64,000 bases of DNA from Chrysomallon squamiferum (GCA_012295275.1 CM022665.1:26835946-26899945), one strand, 5' to 3'. Counted from the stretch's first letter, positions 46,501 to 63,200 are shown. Translations and numbers: made by a program. The notes: a model not told the origin generated them from the letters alone.

Positions 46501-49500
46501 ATCACCTGCAGCAAACTTGATTTTGAAAACAAATAATAATAACAGCAAGCACTAAAACCTAATCTTTGAGAATCAAAAACAGCATCAGTGATGTGAACAA
46601 CAACAAAAATTAATCTTAATTATTTTTTAAAACAAAAAAGCATTCAAAAAAGCAACAGCAGTAACAGTCAACAACATCAACATCAAAAAACAAACAAAAA
46701 AATAAATAAAATGACAACAACAGCAGCACTCCAGAGAAATATACCTGGGAATGTAATGACATGTCAGTGGTCCCCGTCATCGATGTCTGACTTCGATCTT
46801 GACCTTCCTCGCTGGCTTGAGCAGCAGCACTTGATTCTTTAGCGAAGGTGCGAGTTGCTGAGGCAATGAGTCCATCTGTCCATTCAAATGTGGTGGGGTT
46901 TGTTTCTCCATACAACTCACCCAGCTTCACACATTTTGGATTTATAAGAAAACTTTCAACATGACCTTTTTTACTTCGGGAATTCTAAAAAAAAAGAAGA
47001 AAAAAAAAGTAAAATGGATGATGTATTTATTTATTTTTATTATTTTAATTATTCATTCTATTATTATTATTATTTTTTTTTAATTGGTCTTTTTATTATA
47101 CAGCTTTAATTATTTAAGGAAAAGAAATTTGTTTCAAATAAAATTATGATTTCAGTCACATTAATAATTTATCATTATTATTTTTTTTAAATTATTAAAG
47201 ATTCACAATAATAAACTTTGAAGATATTTACAAGTTTACTTGCCATATATGCTTTTTTTTCAGTCTGTGCTTACTGATTTAACATGTATTAATTTGGTTT
47301 TTATACAATTTACAATCTGAAAAAATAAAAATTCTTCAAGTTTTATAACTTACCAAGATACTGTGACGTTTTTCTCCAGGTTCAGCTGATTGGGTTTTGT
47401 CCATTCCTGCTATAGTGGGTAATAAGACCAGTGTCTTCTGTAAAATCTGTCGAATTGTTGTTTTTCCACCACCAGTTGGTCCTACAAGCATGACACCATG
47501 ACGAACCATGATCTGACTGTGAAACTGTTTGACTTTCTCTATTTGATTGCTCCAGTGCTGTAAACCTAAATCTCTTATTGCCATAGAAACAGCTTTCTGA
47601 AGGAGAAAAAACCCCAAACAAAAACAACAATATAGGATCTTGTGTAGGTAAGTAAATTCAACTGAAAAATAATGATTTAACAGTTTGATTCAATATTACA
47701 TAGCAGGAGAATTTTTTTTTTTAAATGAATTTATTTTTAAAATTAAAACATTTTTATTAGACATGAAATAGAGATCACATGATTGATTGTTGTTCTCTTT
47801 TTAATTTTAATAATTAAACTGGATGTTATAAATATTGGCTTTTAATATTTTGTTAAGTTTCAAATACACTTTTTTGAGAAATATAGGATTTTATAAAACA
47901 AAAAATAAATAAATAAAAATAATAAAATAAAATAATAATAATAATAATAATAAAAATACAAATTAATTTCAATCAATAAACTGAATTTAATAAGGAACTG
48001 ATCTCAACAGATATTATTGGCTTTTGTAGATTATAAATAAATGGGGGTTAAAAACAGGAATATCAAATAGTTACATTTGGCTTTTCACGATTATAAATAA
48101 ATAAATCAAAAAGAATACTAACCTCCAAGATGCCACGATCTCGTTCTGGAGGTTCAATTCCAGGAAAGAGATCAGCTAGAATACTCTGAAACAAAGGAAC
48201 ATCTTCTGAGAGGAACTTTGGCAAGTTAGCATCTCTCAGGGAGTGTATCAGTATGTAGGATTCCTCTGCTGATGAGAGTTTCTTTATGGTGTTGTCATTT
48301 CTGAAAATCATAGCAAAAACAATTTTAATTTCTGTAAGTCAGGAAAAAATTATTTTCCATAGATCACAAAAAAAACTAATTTTTATTTTTATAAATCACC
48401 AAAAAAAGTTAAAAAAGAAAAAAAGGAAAAAAAGGAAAAAAACACAAAAATAAATAAATAAATAAATTAAATGTTTTAATTCTCTGCAGATCACAAAGAC
48501 CATGTTAATTCTACTTCAGCACAACACAGAATAATCTGCACACATCCATTAAAAACAACAATGTTAAACTCAATGTAATCAAACTAAAAAATCCATACAT
48601 TGGATACTTAAAGCTAAGAAACTGAATCATTTAATAATGTCAGTAAAAAAAAAAGAAGATTTACTGATGCTGAGCATGTCTGCGGCCATGTCCTGCCATC
48701 ACTAATACTGATTTGATGGCCCTCATCCCGAAATCGTAATGGTCTTGTTGTGACAGCTGTTTGCTGGCCAAGTTGTACAGGTTCACTATTTTATAAGACA
48801 GCGATTTGGCCTCAACAAATCCTTCAGAGAAGAGCATGATTTCAGCAATCAGGGCATAGTCTGGCACCATCATAGCCACAGAACGAAACAGTGACTTGAG
48901 ATTGTCTGGAAGCTCAACTCTGCCGGCATATCTGTCACAGAAAAATATTAGATATTAGTTTTCTTCTTCTGTCTTTCTTTCTTTATTTATTTATTAATAT
49001 ATTTTAGATGGTTGAAAAGATGAAATTTACACATATGGCCTGTTCTTCTGTATTTCCAGTTAAATGTCATACAATTGAAACAATATAAAATTTTACATTT
49101 TTTAAAATATTTTTGTTATATATTTATTTGTTTACTATTGAGTTAAAAATATGACATTCATTTTAAAATTGATTCTTATTGTCAGTAGCAATATATTACT
49201 TAATTTAAGGGCTAATTATCATATAAGCTATTAAATAATTGGTCAGTGTATAAAATAAATATTTACAAAACTGTATAGAAGACATTTATTCAGCTTTGAA
49301 TAAATTATTTATAACATTTCAAATGAATTGAATGAAACTGCAGCATAAAAAAGAAATATTAAAACATAAAATAAAAAAGGAAGAAGAATAAAGAAAAAAG
49401 AAAGGCTGAAAATAATAAATCATTATTTCAGTTGGAATACCAGATTCTGTTCTCGAAATCATGACATGTTGAAATAACTGAAAGAAACATTTTTTAAATG

Positions 49501-52500
49501 AAATACTTGTTCAGTCAGCTGAGACAATTATAAAAAATGAATAAAAAAATAAAATAAGGAAATTAAGATTATGATCACTATAAAGTAAATATAATGTATA
49601 ACTGAAATTAAGAAACATTTCACTTTCATGTTTTTTTGTTTTGTTTTGTTTTAAATATTAATTTATACTGGAACAAACACAAGTATTTTTTTTAAAAATG
49701 TGAGTAATTTTCCTTATTTTTTTACTTGACCAAAATTTGGATAAGTATATACTAAGTTAAAAGTGAAGCAATATTTATAATATTTATGTGAGTTTTTCAT
49801 CTTACTGCTATTATACATTTTAAAGACTTTTAAAACATAAATTCACAAAGAATCTTGAATAAATATATTTTGCGGGATTTGGTCAATACATTTCAATGTT
49901 ATATATATATACATATATATATATACACATATATACATATATGACCCATACACTTTGATATTAAATATACAAACACCAGACCATGCATATGTATTAAAAA
50001 AAACATTTTTAATATTAGTAACACAAAATATACAGGTAATTGTATGAGATAGTTTTGTGGTTTTTATTTATGTTTCTTCATTATACTTATGTTCTAATAT
50101 AATGTGTCATTATTATAAGTTTACAAGTAATAAAATACTTAAGCACATTCATACACAACAAATGCACAATAAATTTACTCACATACATACATTTGTACAC
50201 AACACATGCACATGCATTTATTCACATATACATATATATTCATACACAATGTGCAGATACATTATTTACTCACATATGCAAACATTCATACACAACATAT
50301 ACTCAAACATTTCTCCACCTATACAAACATTTGTATACAACACATGCACATTTGCTCACATACATTTGTATATAAAACATGCACATACATTTATTCACAT
50401 ACCCATACATACATATACAATATGCATATACATTATTATAGAAAAACACAAACATACATCAGCAAGGCATTATATTTGTTTTATAACATCATCAAATCAG
50501 TTTTATACCATTACCTATGAGATTATCAACATTTCTGCCCATAAAAAACAAAAATAAGATTTCTTGGAATGCAGTGGACTGCTGTTGCAAAAGCTTTTGA
50601 CCACTGACAATCATTCCCCTGCTCTCTAGCAAATACTGATTTATTGGATTGTTAGAAAAGTGTGACCTTTTTTTGGAACAAAATAGTAAATGAGTTACTG
50701 GTGCCAAAAAATTGTCGTTTTGAAAGATTATTACTTTTACAAAAAGGATTTTTTTTTTTTATGGTCACTTCCCTATTTTAGAACAATACATACCATGATT
50801 TTGTACACAAACAGTTACATTACATAATATACTTGATTAGATGTTTACAATATATAACAAACTATAGAGATACTGACACCTTCTCACCTTGCATCAAAAC
50901 CAAATTTAGTAGTTATTTTTATTAACTTGAAGATAGCAATCCTGTTTTGTATATCCCCAAAAATTAAAATAAAGCAGAAAAATGTATATACATATAAAAT
51001 TAAATAATAATAATAATTTATATATCAGTTTTATTTTTCTACAAACATGCATTATATAAATATATACTTTTATTAATATTTTATTCTTGAATTTGTTTTC
51101 AAGAAATATATCTAGATAAAAATATGCTGAATTTTTTTTTCTGACTTTTAATTTCTGTGTTATGACAATTATGAAATATGTTTCATAATTTGTTCTCTAG
51201 TAATATGATATCCAGAAGTAACACTATTTTATCAGTATGAAGTTCTGCCCATTTTTCTGAATAAATTAATCATTATTTTATTAAATAGTTTTTATAATAT
51301 GCCATACTATTTTTTGAGAATAATAATGGTGATGATGAAGATGATGATTACTGATGATAACACTGAAAAAAATAACCAATTTATGAGAAAAAAAAGATCA
51401 TTAAATAATGAGAGATGATAATGATAAAATGCAAATATATATAATTGTTACCATTATTATTAAAACAAGGCAATCAGCATTAGGTAATTAAATGAACAGC
51501 AATGAGAAATAATAATGTAAATAAAAACTAATGTTGGATTTATAGCAATTAATAATTTGTTAGGAAAAAAGCAGAACATAACATATTTATAAAGATAAAC
51601 AACTTGAAAAACGATATAACCAAAATCTAACCCATGTTAGATAAATATATATTTTTTTTCTATCAAGATAATATAATAACAATATTCACTTATTATTTCT
51701 TACCCCCATTTCCCATCATTATTACTGAAATTAATAAACAGATTAAAATAATTTTTAAACAAACAAACAAATAAATAAATCAAATAAAAATTTCAATTAA
51801 ATAAAAGTGTAATAATAATAATAATAATATTAATAAATAAAAAATAATAGTAATAATGAAAAATGATAATATAGTAATATACATATATACATTAAAGAAA
51901 AACTTTGGTTTTAAATGTTTCAGCAGTAACCTCTTTTATATAGTTACAAATGTAATTAGAAGAAACATATTAAGAAGAATGTCCATAATACTTTATATTT
52001 ATTAATATTATGAAATTAATTACCCAAACAATAAATGAAACTTTTATTAAATTAGTAAATGAGTATGCCTATGTATTTATGAATGTATGTTGCCTTTAAT
52101 GAACATAAACCTTATAAAATATTAAAATGTTTTAAGTATCAGTAATTTCACTTCCACATAATAACCTGTAAAACAATAGCAAAAAAAAATATTATTTATA
52201 TTAAGTGGGCTTATAATAATAATTTTCAAATATTTTAATAATTTATAACAACATTTTAAATTACTGAAAGAAATAACACAATTAGAGAAAAACGAACAAG
52301 TATGAACAAATAAAAACTTATTACATCATAGTATCATTTTATAAGATGAAATAATTTAAAAATAATAACAAAATAATAAATATGTATATATTTTTAAAAA
52401 ATCTCAGAATAAATATCCAAAACAAAACAAGAAAAGGAAAAAATATTCAAAATAAAATAAAATAAAAATAATAAATAAATATAAATATTTGAAAAAAATC

Positions 52501-52964
52501 CACAAAAAAAAACCACAGAAAATTCATCAAAGTATGACAAAATGATAAAAAAAAATCCAACATAATTGTCAAAAATTAAATAGAGATAAATCTGAATTAA
52601 GTAAAATCTAGCAATGAAAAATCAGAGAAACAAAAATGAGAAGAAAAAAAGAAAATATAAAAAAAAGATATTACAGAAGAAACAAAACAAACTTAACAAA
52701 TAAACAAAATAAAATAGAATTTAAAAAATAATAACAATAATTAAAAAACTGTTCAGGTTACATTAATATTACAATAAGAAACAAAAAGATAAAATTAATG
52801 AAAATGAAACAAACATTTTACATAAAATAAACGAAGTAAATCAAATCAAATTTCTTTTTAGAAAGAAAAAATAAAAAACCCAAAAATAAATCATGGAAAA
52901 GAAACAGAATAATATTTGAAAAAGAAAATCCAATAATAATAAAATAAAAATAAAAAAAGGCGTG

Positions 52965-52998
<34 letters not shown>

Positions 52999-53965
52999 AA
53001 GTTAAATTTAATAGAACAAATTAATTTAATACTAAAAGAAACAAAAAAGTCAAATAAAATAATTACAAAATAACTCTAAAAAATAAAAAAATAAAAAATA
53101 CAAAACAACAGTAAACATTAAATTAGATAAAAAAAAGATAAGAAACTGCATCACATCTTATTGCTTTTTATATTAATAATAAATTTAAAAAATACAAAAC
53201 ACAACCAGTAATAACAATGCAATAAAAGAGGACAAATAAAAATAAAGTGAGTATATCAAAATATAACAGAGCCCCCACCCCAGGATGAAACTCAAAACAA
53301 AACAAAACAAACAAATAAACATAACAACTAAATAATAATGATGACCAAAAATAACAAAAGCAAAATATCTTACGTTGGGTTCATTGTGATGAAGAAGCCA
53401 CAGGACATGTTAAGTTTGATATCTCGACCCTCAAACATAAATCTGGGAGCAAGCTGATCTTTGGCAGCTTTGATAGTATGTATCTGTTGTGCCACTACAG
53501 ACAGGACCTCCACATCAATCCTGTTAAACTCATCAAAACAACACCAGCTCCCTGACTGTGATAATCCAGAGAAAAACTTTCCCAACATCTACAAAATAAT
53601 AATAATCATAATAATAATGATGATGATAATAATAGAAACAGTAGGTGCTGTAATAGTTATGATAGTAATAACAATAACATCAATAATATTAGTAGTAGTA
53701 GTAATAATAATAGCAGTAGTAAAAGTAATAATGATAGTGTAATAATAATAATGGTAATAATAGTAGTATTTTATTAATAGTAGCTGTAATATTTGTAGTA
53801 GTGGATAACATTATTTTCTGTGCCTTTTATTTTATTTGATACAATCACCCAACAGTTTTGTTATATTAGTATCATGAATATATTTTTTACTTCTAGTAAT
53901 ATGACATTTGTATTATTCAAACTAAACAGGAAATATGTTAGTATATAACTAAAATCTATCAATGA

Positions 53966-54003
<38 letters not shown>

Positions 54004-55231
54004 AAATCATGTTTTAAATTTGCTTATGGCATTTTGTGGGTTTTTTCTCTTAAATATCATTTTAAAAAGTGATGATTTTAGACAATTTACACACCTTGTA
54101 ATCTAATCCTTCTGAACAATTAAATACAACACATTGTTTTCCCATGGCCTGAAATATAAAATGAATTTCATTTAAAATGTCAATGTTTAATGTTCAGTAA
54201 ACAAAAATCTTTACAAATTGAATTTGAATTATGAAAATATAGAACATAAACTGATCTTGATTCAGTGTTATACTATTTCATCTAGAATAAGGAAAAAAAA
54301 TTAATCATACAAACTATGCTTTAAACTGATATAAACTTTACTTATGCCATAATATTTGTCTCTTCAAAAACAGTATTTTATTATTCTTGTTAACATTATA
54401 CATAACTTATTCTAAACTACAAATACTATCATATGTGTAAAATTATTTTTCTGTTAAATACAGCAAGATAACATAAAATTTTAATCAAATATATATAAAA
54501 AAGAAATATTTATTTACATTGATACATTACTATCAATATTTACCTTGGCTAAATCTTTGACAGTCTCAGTTTTTCCTGTTCCAGCTGGACCAGCTGGTGA
54601 TCCTCCTAGGTGAAGATGAAGTGCACCTGTAAGTGTCAGGTAACACCTGTCTGTTAAAGGTGTGATAACAAGACGAGATGAACAACCCAGGTACTCATAC
54701 CCATAGAGAAATACAGCATTGGACTGTAATACCTGACAATTGTTGCTCTGTTCATCCCACTCATATCGAAGTTGTCTGTATGAAAAATAAAGATTTAACA
54801 TTTTGGTACATCAGTAAAGTAGCAACAACAATAACAACAACAAAATAATAATCATATTTAATTATCAAATATAGTTATAACTGCTTGAACGCATACATGT
54901 GAACACACACACACACACATGCTATATTATATACATTCACCTTTTCCACTCAAAGTCTTCTTTACGGATGACTTTGTTATTGATTAGACTTTTGATAATA
55001 TCTCTGTTGTGTACAGTGATGGTGAGAAGGGCCTCTATGCTCTCTCTCTGCCATGGTTTCAAGTGTGTTGACACAAGATGAGCCAGTTGACTCAGAAGTT
55101 CCAGCATCTTTTTCCTAGTGACAATCAGTTCAGCGCACACATCAGGCTCATCAAAACAGTGAGAAACATCCTTGTTGAATACTATTTGAGTCTGAAAATT
55201 TTTAAGACAGTTTCAATGAAAAATTAATGAC

Positions 55232-55285
<54 letters not shown>

Positions 55286-57180
55286 CCAATAAATAATAAC
55301 AGAATTAATTTTTAAAAAAAGAAAAAGAAAAAGATCAGTAACAACAAAATAGAAACACAATAAAAACAAAATAACAAACAGTTTTAATAAAAATAAAATA
55401 TGAACAACAACAAAGTAAATAAAATAATATGCTGGCCAATTTTGTTAACAATAAAGTATGTCAGTAAAAGAACCATCTGATAAAGTGACTGCCATTTTCT
55501 TTTATTTTCTGACATCATTTTGTACCCAAATAATCAATTTTATATGATGTCATATTTAAAATAACCATTGTATAGGATGTTGAAGAATTACAAGTTTAAA
55601 ATTACCCAGTATGATGTTTGACAACAAAAAAATATTATTTACCACTGTGAGGACAACTTGACCTGGATGTTTCAGAACCCATTCTTTAGTTTCTGTGGTG
55701 ACAAGATCTGACATTCCTACCTTCAAGTGTCTGAAATGAAATACATGTACAGTCATTTTACACAGAAAGGTAACTAAGATGGAGGCTGTGGTGTACAAAA
55801 CATGAGTAAAAATTTGAGGAGGGGATTCTGTTTTTATAAGAATTTTATTATAATTTTCATGGTCATCAGTTAGGTAATAAATCCCTCCAAAAAACAAGAA
55901 AAATACCAGTGATAAAACAAATAATTATGTATGTAATAAAATCAATGTGCTAAAACAAAACACACTTTTTAACAGTTTCAAACATGCCAGATTCCACTGT
56001 ACACAGCCATTGTTCCACTGGTCCACGTGCTCTCACATTTCTGTAAGAAACCAAAACAGCAATTAAATACATTTCATAGTACACAAGACATGTAATATGC
56101 TGTGTGTGCGTGCACATGTGTGTTATTACTGACATTATTACAAATTGTTATTATTATTATTAATGACATTACACATTTTTGTTATTAACATTATTATTAT
56201 TATTATTGACCTTATAATAAAATATTGTATCATCATCATCATCATCATCATCATCATTATTTGTTACATGACTAAACATTTATTTTAAGTTTTATCAAAT
56301 CTGGACATACCGAGGCATGGCAATGATTTCTCCTTCAGCTGATTTTATTGCTATTACAGTTGGTGGTTGCCGTGGTAGTTGTTGAATTGTCAGATGCTTA
56401 ATATTGCCAAAACATTTTCCAAGATGTGGCTTAAAGAGAAAGATACAAAATTGAAATATAACAATTTAATATTTAGTATTAAAAAGTTTAGTAGGATAAA
56501 AAAAAAAATTAAAAAATATATATGTACACACACACATACGTATAAGGTATAAAAAATAAAAACCTGAAATAATACAACATAAATAAAAAAAAACAGCATC
56601 AAAAACAACAACAATACATTATTTGATTGTTGTTTTTTATTTGTATTTTTGTTTGTTTTGTTTTTGTTTTTTGGTAGAATTAAAAAAAAAAAGAATAATA
56701 TAATTAAATTTAAATACCTGTACTGCATTAGGATCTTTGGACTGTGCCAAGATATCCAGCAGCTCATCATTACTGAGAAAGTAAAATCTTGGAAACACCA
56801 GTCGTTTGGTTTCCAGATAATCCTAAGAATTAATAAACGGTGATGAAATCCAAACGTGGTAGAAAACAGTGTTTAGTAAAATTAATGGAAGATAAATATC
56901 TTTTACAATTTATAAAATATACATATTGAGAGATTACTATTTGTACAATGTTTATTATTTTATACTCATGTGTATCAGCAAAATTAACACTGAATATTTT
57001 GTGTATAATATCATAGCTCTCAGTTTACTGCCAAAAACAAGAATCTGTTACTTTCTTTATGAAAAATTAAGAATTTTAAAGAGATAATCAGTATTAATTT
57101 CTGAAATAATTTCAGAATAATTTTTATATATTTTTTTTTTTTTTAAATTAAAATTTTTATTCTTTTATATTTTTTTTATG

Positions 57181-57215
<35 letters not shown>

Positions 57216-60200
57216 TATTAATTTTGTTTTTGTGAAAGAAACTAAAATTCACCTCCAGACATTTCTGAATTTTCTCCAGGTTCCCATTTGCTGACTGGAG
57301 AGTCTCCAGAGTTCCTGGAGCAATGGCTGATTTGAGAGCATTAGGTCGATCATCAACTCTGCGCATAATGTCCTTCCATGCTTTGTCCACCTCAGTAAAC
57401 AGCTTGAACTCACTTGGTAGCTGTCTGCAACATGGAAAGAACAGCACAGTAAATGTCAATTCACACTGGCAATTTTGGTTTTTAAAATATAGGTAATCAG
57501 ATCCGTAATATAAACTGATCATTTCAAGCACCTGGTATTTTTGTTCATCTTGAGTAATTTGTAAACATATTCACATCTGTTCTACATATTTCTATGTTTA
57601 AATGTTATACTTATGTAAGTTTTTAAGTATGAATGTATGTATGTATGTATATTTCAACAAATTATAGCACATATGTACAGAGTTACCGATTTATTTCTGA
57701 GTAAAAAGATCTATCAAGAAAAAAGAAAAAGAAATTAACCTCTGAATGTCTGGTGTACCAAATATCTGCTCCAGATAAAGCCAGTTTCTCTGACAAGTAA
57801 GCCATTCATCCAAAGTTCTTGAGAAAACCTGCAACTTTCTCTCCCACTCTTCAACCTGAGCCTATAAAGAAACACAATTTGAATAAAACATATTAACTTG
57901 TTACTTTAAAAAATATCCAACACATTACAAGCATGTTATCAAAGAAAACACTGCATCAGATAGTCTGTTACCATAAATAAATATATTTTGCTAAATACTT
58001 TTCACATTAAGGATTATCTGACCTTTTGTGTGATCTCTGTCATTATATTAAATTATTTTAAATATTACTTCATTCATGAAATAATTAATGAGGTTACTCG
58101 TAATGAAAAAATGTAAAATTTGGATATTAATAAGGAAAACTATTAGATATTTTGAAAATATTTTAAATTCTGTACCTGTACTTTCCCCTAAATAATAAAT
58201 ATTATGCCATTTATGTAAGTTTGAAAATATATATATATATATTTTTTTTTTTGATCAAATTCAAAGTTATAGCTTGGTAAAAATTTCTTTTATGATTACA
58301 ACATGTTTATATTCCTTTGTAACAACAACAAAAATAACAATAATATAAATTCATTTTTATAAATGTCATAATTATGTAAGTTTTTAACAATTACCTTAAT
58401 TGGTCCAACATATCTCGATCCTCTGATGGTTCCTATGGTAACCTGACTCTCTTCTAGCTGTGCCATGATGTCATCAGCACCTGAAATAATACTTGTGTCT
58501 CTCCCGGGATGTGGCAACAAACGAAAATCTGTGTTTAACCACAGATTAGTGATCTGAAAACAAAAAACAGTAAACATTAAAGAAAAAACAAATACATAAA
58601 CTATTAACCATCATTTTACATATTAGTTGAATTTCTATTTTAAATACCGTTTTGTTTTAATACTATATTCATGTCAATGATACTTAATTTTGGCAGTATA
58701 CAACCCCAAAAAATATAATAATAATAATAATAATATTAATAATAAAATAACAGTCACAATAATAATAATGACAATGATAATAATAATAATAATAATATGA
58801 AAATAAAACTCATCTTCTCCAGATAAAAATAAATCACAGACTTACCTTAGTATTTTATTTATTTGTTTTATTCAGAGGATATTTCTAAGTTGGATTTATT
58901 ACAGTTAGATTATATTTTGGCATGGTTTATTTTGTAAGTGAGTATGTTATTAAATACCTTCTGCAACATGTGTTCCAAAGTAGCCTCATTGCTGGCAGTA
59001 GTAGAAATGTCTTGAATTTTTTCTTTGTGCTGGAAAATCTGCCAAGTAGAAAATACCAAATTAGTTTAATAAACATCACTACTAAAAAAATAGGTTAAAA
59101 AAAAAATAATAATAATAAAAAAATATTCTTAAACATATGCAAGGATGCAAAAATAAAGACTTAAAATGTATATCTAGAGATATATAAATGAAGAAATTTT
59201 GTTTGTGACATTATAACAATAATAATAAAAACAGGAAAGTAAAAATATTATTTGTATTGGTGATCTAAATTTAAATTCTGTCAGCATGATGGACTTCAAA
59301 CTTCAGATGAATGAACAGTTTGAAATATCAGAATTATGGTATAATTTAAATAGTTTTATTATATTCATTCACATACATCTACTTTGAAAATTAAAAAACT
59401 GATGTGTGAAAATTAAAAAAATGGCATTTGAGCTCTGACAGTGTGGAATGCTGTTGAGCAACTAACATTCATGTCCAGCAGATTTCCCAGAGTGAAACTC
59501 TTGTCTCTAACAATGACTTTGTTGATGATTTTCTGAATCTGTTCCCAGTGTCTTGGTCTCAGAGACGGATTCCTCAGGCTGGTAATCACAGGCATGCCTT
59601 GTTTGAACTTCATAACCATCTCTTTCAGTCTTGGCAGAATTTCATTGTGAGGTAAGCCTAAATTAAAATTAACATTAATTTACTTAGGACTGTTGGTATA
59701 TTTAATTATTTATTATTATTATTATTATTAAATTTTTTATTGTCACTGTTGTTGTTGATATTGCAATTACTGCTGTTGTTAATATTGTTTCTGATATTTA
59801 TATTGTAACTATGATTATCACAATCATTATTATTATTGCTATATTCTTCCTTTTGCTTATGTTCATTATATAAATTATTTAATATAATTTGCTAATATGC
59901 ATCTAAGTAAATTAAACATCAATAATTCTATCACAAAATAATGCAGTGAAAAAATAATAAATAAATAAACAAACACAAATCAGTAAAACCAATATCACAT
60001 GGAAATGTTACCTTTCTCCAACATGTACACAGTCTGTGTAAACTTGTTCACATATTTCTGCAATGATTCTACTGGGACAGAGTCAAAGGATGCGGCTGTC
60101 CACTCAGCCTCCAGTCGTGACCACTCATCAAGAGACTGCCAGAGCAGACGTCGTAAAGTCAAGTCTCTCTCAATTTCAGATAACTCCGTCTCAATTTCCT

Positions 60201-63200
60201 GTGCACTCTCTTCAGCTTTGGTGTCAGTGTACATATACTCTCTACAAAATTATAAACAGATTTATTTGTTACAGTTAAACCCAAATATGTTTAGTTGATT
60301 TAAAATTTGTAACAGTTAAGTTTTTGATAAGATGAACCACAAGAAATTAGGTTAACTTGTGAGAAAATTCAAAATTATTAAATTATTTTTAAATTTGTAA
60401 CAAGAGTCTAATTATATACTTAAACATTTTTTAAAATCATTTTGTGAACTGATGGTAAATTTTAACTAGGCAGAATGAGAAATCTTTCTTAGGGCAGAAA
60501 TAATGCAGTATATTAGAAATATCATTATAAAATGGAAAAAAAGAAAAGACCTTCAATAAATAAACAAAAATATAAACAAATTTAAATTGAAATGATTGAG
60601 TTTTTTATTTCTATCTAAATTATAATTTTTAAATTACTACATTTTGAAATTTTAATTTTTATTTTTGAGCTTGAGATAAAACAAAACTAAAACAATATGA
60701 AATGTATAATAAATTATAAATTATTTTCAAACATTCAAACTCTCTGACAGAAAAAACCCCCTATATATTTTTTTTAGTTATTAATCTTTCTAATAAAATA
60801 AAAAGGATAACAAACTTCTACATACTCTCCAAGAAAACCTTTTTTAGACTTGGACAGCGAACTACCAAATCGTTCTTGATAGCTTGCATAACTTCTTGCT
60901 TTAAGTGACAGACTCTGAACCTCATCTTGCAGGTAACGAATTGTCTCCAGTGCTGACACCATCATTGTTTCTGAATTGAGCAGCTCTGGGTCTCGAACTC
61001 TGTTCTTCAGATCCATCAGTTTTGACTGGATGTTCATTATGAGGGATTCAAGATCTGAGCTGAATTTGCGAATGTTCTGATCTTTTTTAGCTTCGCAGTA
61101 CAGAATTGTTGTCTGAAAATCAATCAGAACTTGTCAGAAATGTTAGAATTTCATTAATTTAAATAGTAGTTTATTTATTTAATATTTTTAGCATAAACAG
61201 TTTAGAAAACCAATAAATGGAAACAATTTTATTATTTTCAGGATTAATTTAATAAGTTTTTTATTTTATGTAGCTGGCAAAAAATGGAACCCTCACTTTA
61301 CTGAAATACAAAATATTAACAAAACAAATCATTGTCACAAAAATGTTCTTTTACAGATATAAAATAAACAATGTAAAGTAAATGTTCATAACATTTTTTT
61401 TTTTATAAATTTAATTAATAATCAAAAACTTCCATGTAATTAATTTATGTTTAGCTTTAAGAAATTATTCATTTTACATTATATTTAAGGCTTCATCATT
61501 CACCTTGAGATGTTGAAAACTGGGACTAAGTGTTTGGTAGAGAGCCAGTTCTTCAGGCTGGATATCCATGTTGAATTCCTTGGCAATGGTAAAAAACTTG
61601 TTTACTACTAGATACTCTTTTTCAAGAGCTGGCAGTTCATTAGACATACGTCCCAGAAAAGACAAATGTTCAACAAAAGCCTCAACAGAGGAAGGATACT
61701 GATCAAGTCGTTTAGATGCACCCTGTGGTTAAAAATAAAATAAAATAAATACAATAAAAATCATCAAAATTGTATTTGTACAGTAACACCTCTTCACAGT
61801 TTATAATTACAAAGAAAATACATAAAATTTCATCTTAAAGTGATGCCAGTGAGTTTTCTGTCATTATCTGAACCTTCCTTAACCACATTTATGTATTACA
61901 GGATAATAATATGTTAGACTGAATTAAAAATGCTTGTCCTTCATTTTGAGTAATAAAAAAAAAAAAAGAATTAGTATATAATTGATTTATTATTATGATT
62001 TTAAATTTACAGATTGCTTTTGCTTTTTTAATTATTATTTGACAAACAGAAAATAATATGATATAAAAATTTATAACAAATATATACGATAATTAAAACT
62101 CTCTTCTTTTAATTCTCAGTCGTCATGAGATATACTCATAATAACAATATCAAAGTAACATATTTCAAATGAAAAAATGGAAACAGCTGTTTTGTATTGG
62201 AATTAAAATCCTTCTGTGAAATATACATTTTTTATTTTTCTAAAAGGATACCTTAATGATTGTGAGAAGGTCTTCATTTCTCTTGTTTGCAATCATGGGT
62301 AACTTCTTGTGAATAGCATTAAGAACTTTCTGCACATAGGGTAAACATGTATCCTGAAAACCTTTGGCATTCACAAGTATCATAGCAACACGCTGGCTAG
62401 TTGTCATTTTCTTCATCCTAGCAACCTAAAAATAGTCAACATTTCAACACCAAAATTCATAAAACACATTATTTTATAAATAATTTTGGATCTATATCAC
62501 CTTTATCTCTCCCAGAATATAGATATTAATACAAAAAATATCATCTTTCCCTCACCCAGAATATATAATGAATAAAATAATATCACCTTTCCCTCTCCCA
62601 GAATTTTTCAACACCAAAATAATAAAATAATCTGCAATGCATTTCAAAGAAAACTAACATTATTGTTAATAAGAACACTAAAACAAAGTTATCTATCCTG
62701 AAATATTTTTTCATATGTGAAAAAAACAACAACATTTCAGCACATATCAATCATCAGTATTAAAATTAACACTATTTTATGAATCAAAACCTGTTAGTTT
62801 CATATTTTTTCATACTAAATACAAAAGCAACTTCCTTTTAAACAGTCTGAAAAATAGAGAAACCCTCATTTTTATCTTCAGAATATATTAATAAAAATAA
62901 ATAAATGTAGTAAAAATGGTTACCATTTCTGTGTATGAACGAAGAATATGACTGAATTCTTCTGTTGACCATGTCCTCTTTGACATTGATTCTTCAACAT
63001 CCAGCAATTTACTCTGGTCAACCATGACACAAAACTGTTCATATTCCTGTAAGTTAATTTCACATTTTTTAAAAACGTTTATAACAACATAGCACATTTT
63101 ATTACAATACTATATTTAATTTTTAACACAATAAGACTGACAGAACATCAAAATAAAACAAATGAAATATATATATATAGATATATTTCTGTAATAGTAT

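Noticed and set aside
50057-50557. 166-codon open frame rich in His, Thr and Tyr, with two more in other frames
   Set aside because: Three overlapping frames open over the same DNA show it is the stop-poor 45-bp minisatellite, not a gene.
53461-53742. 93-codon + strand frame
   Set aside because: Antisense to dynein exon 20 and then a run of AAT/GTA trinucleotides.
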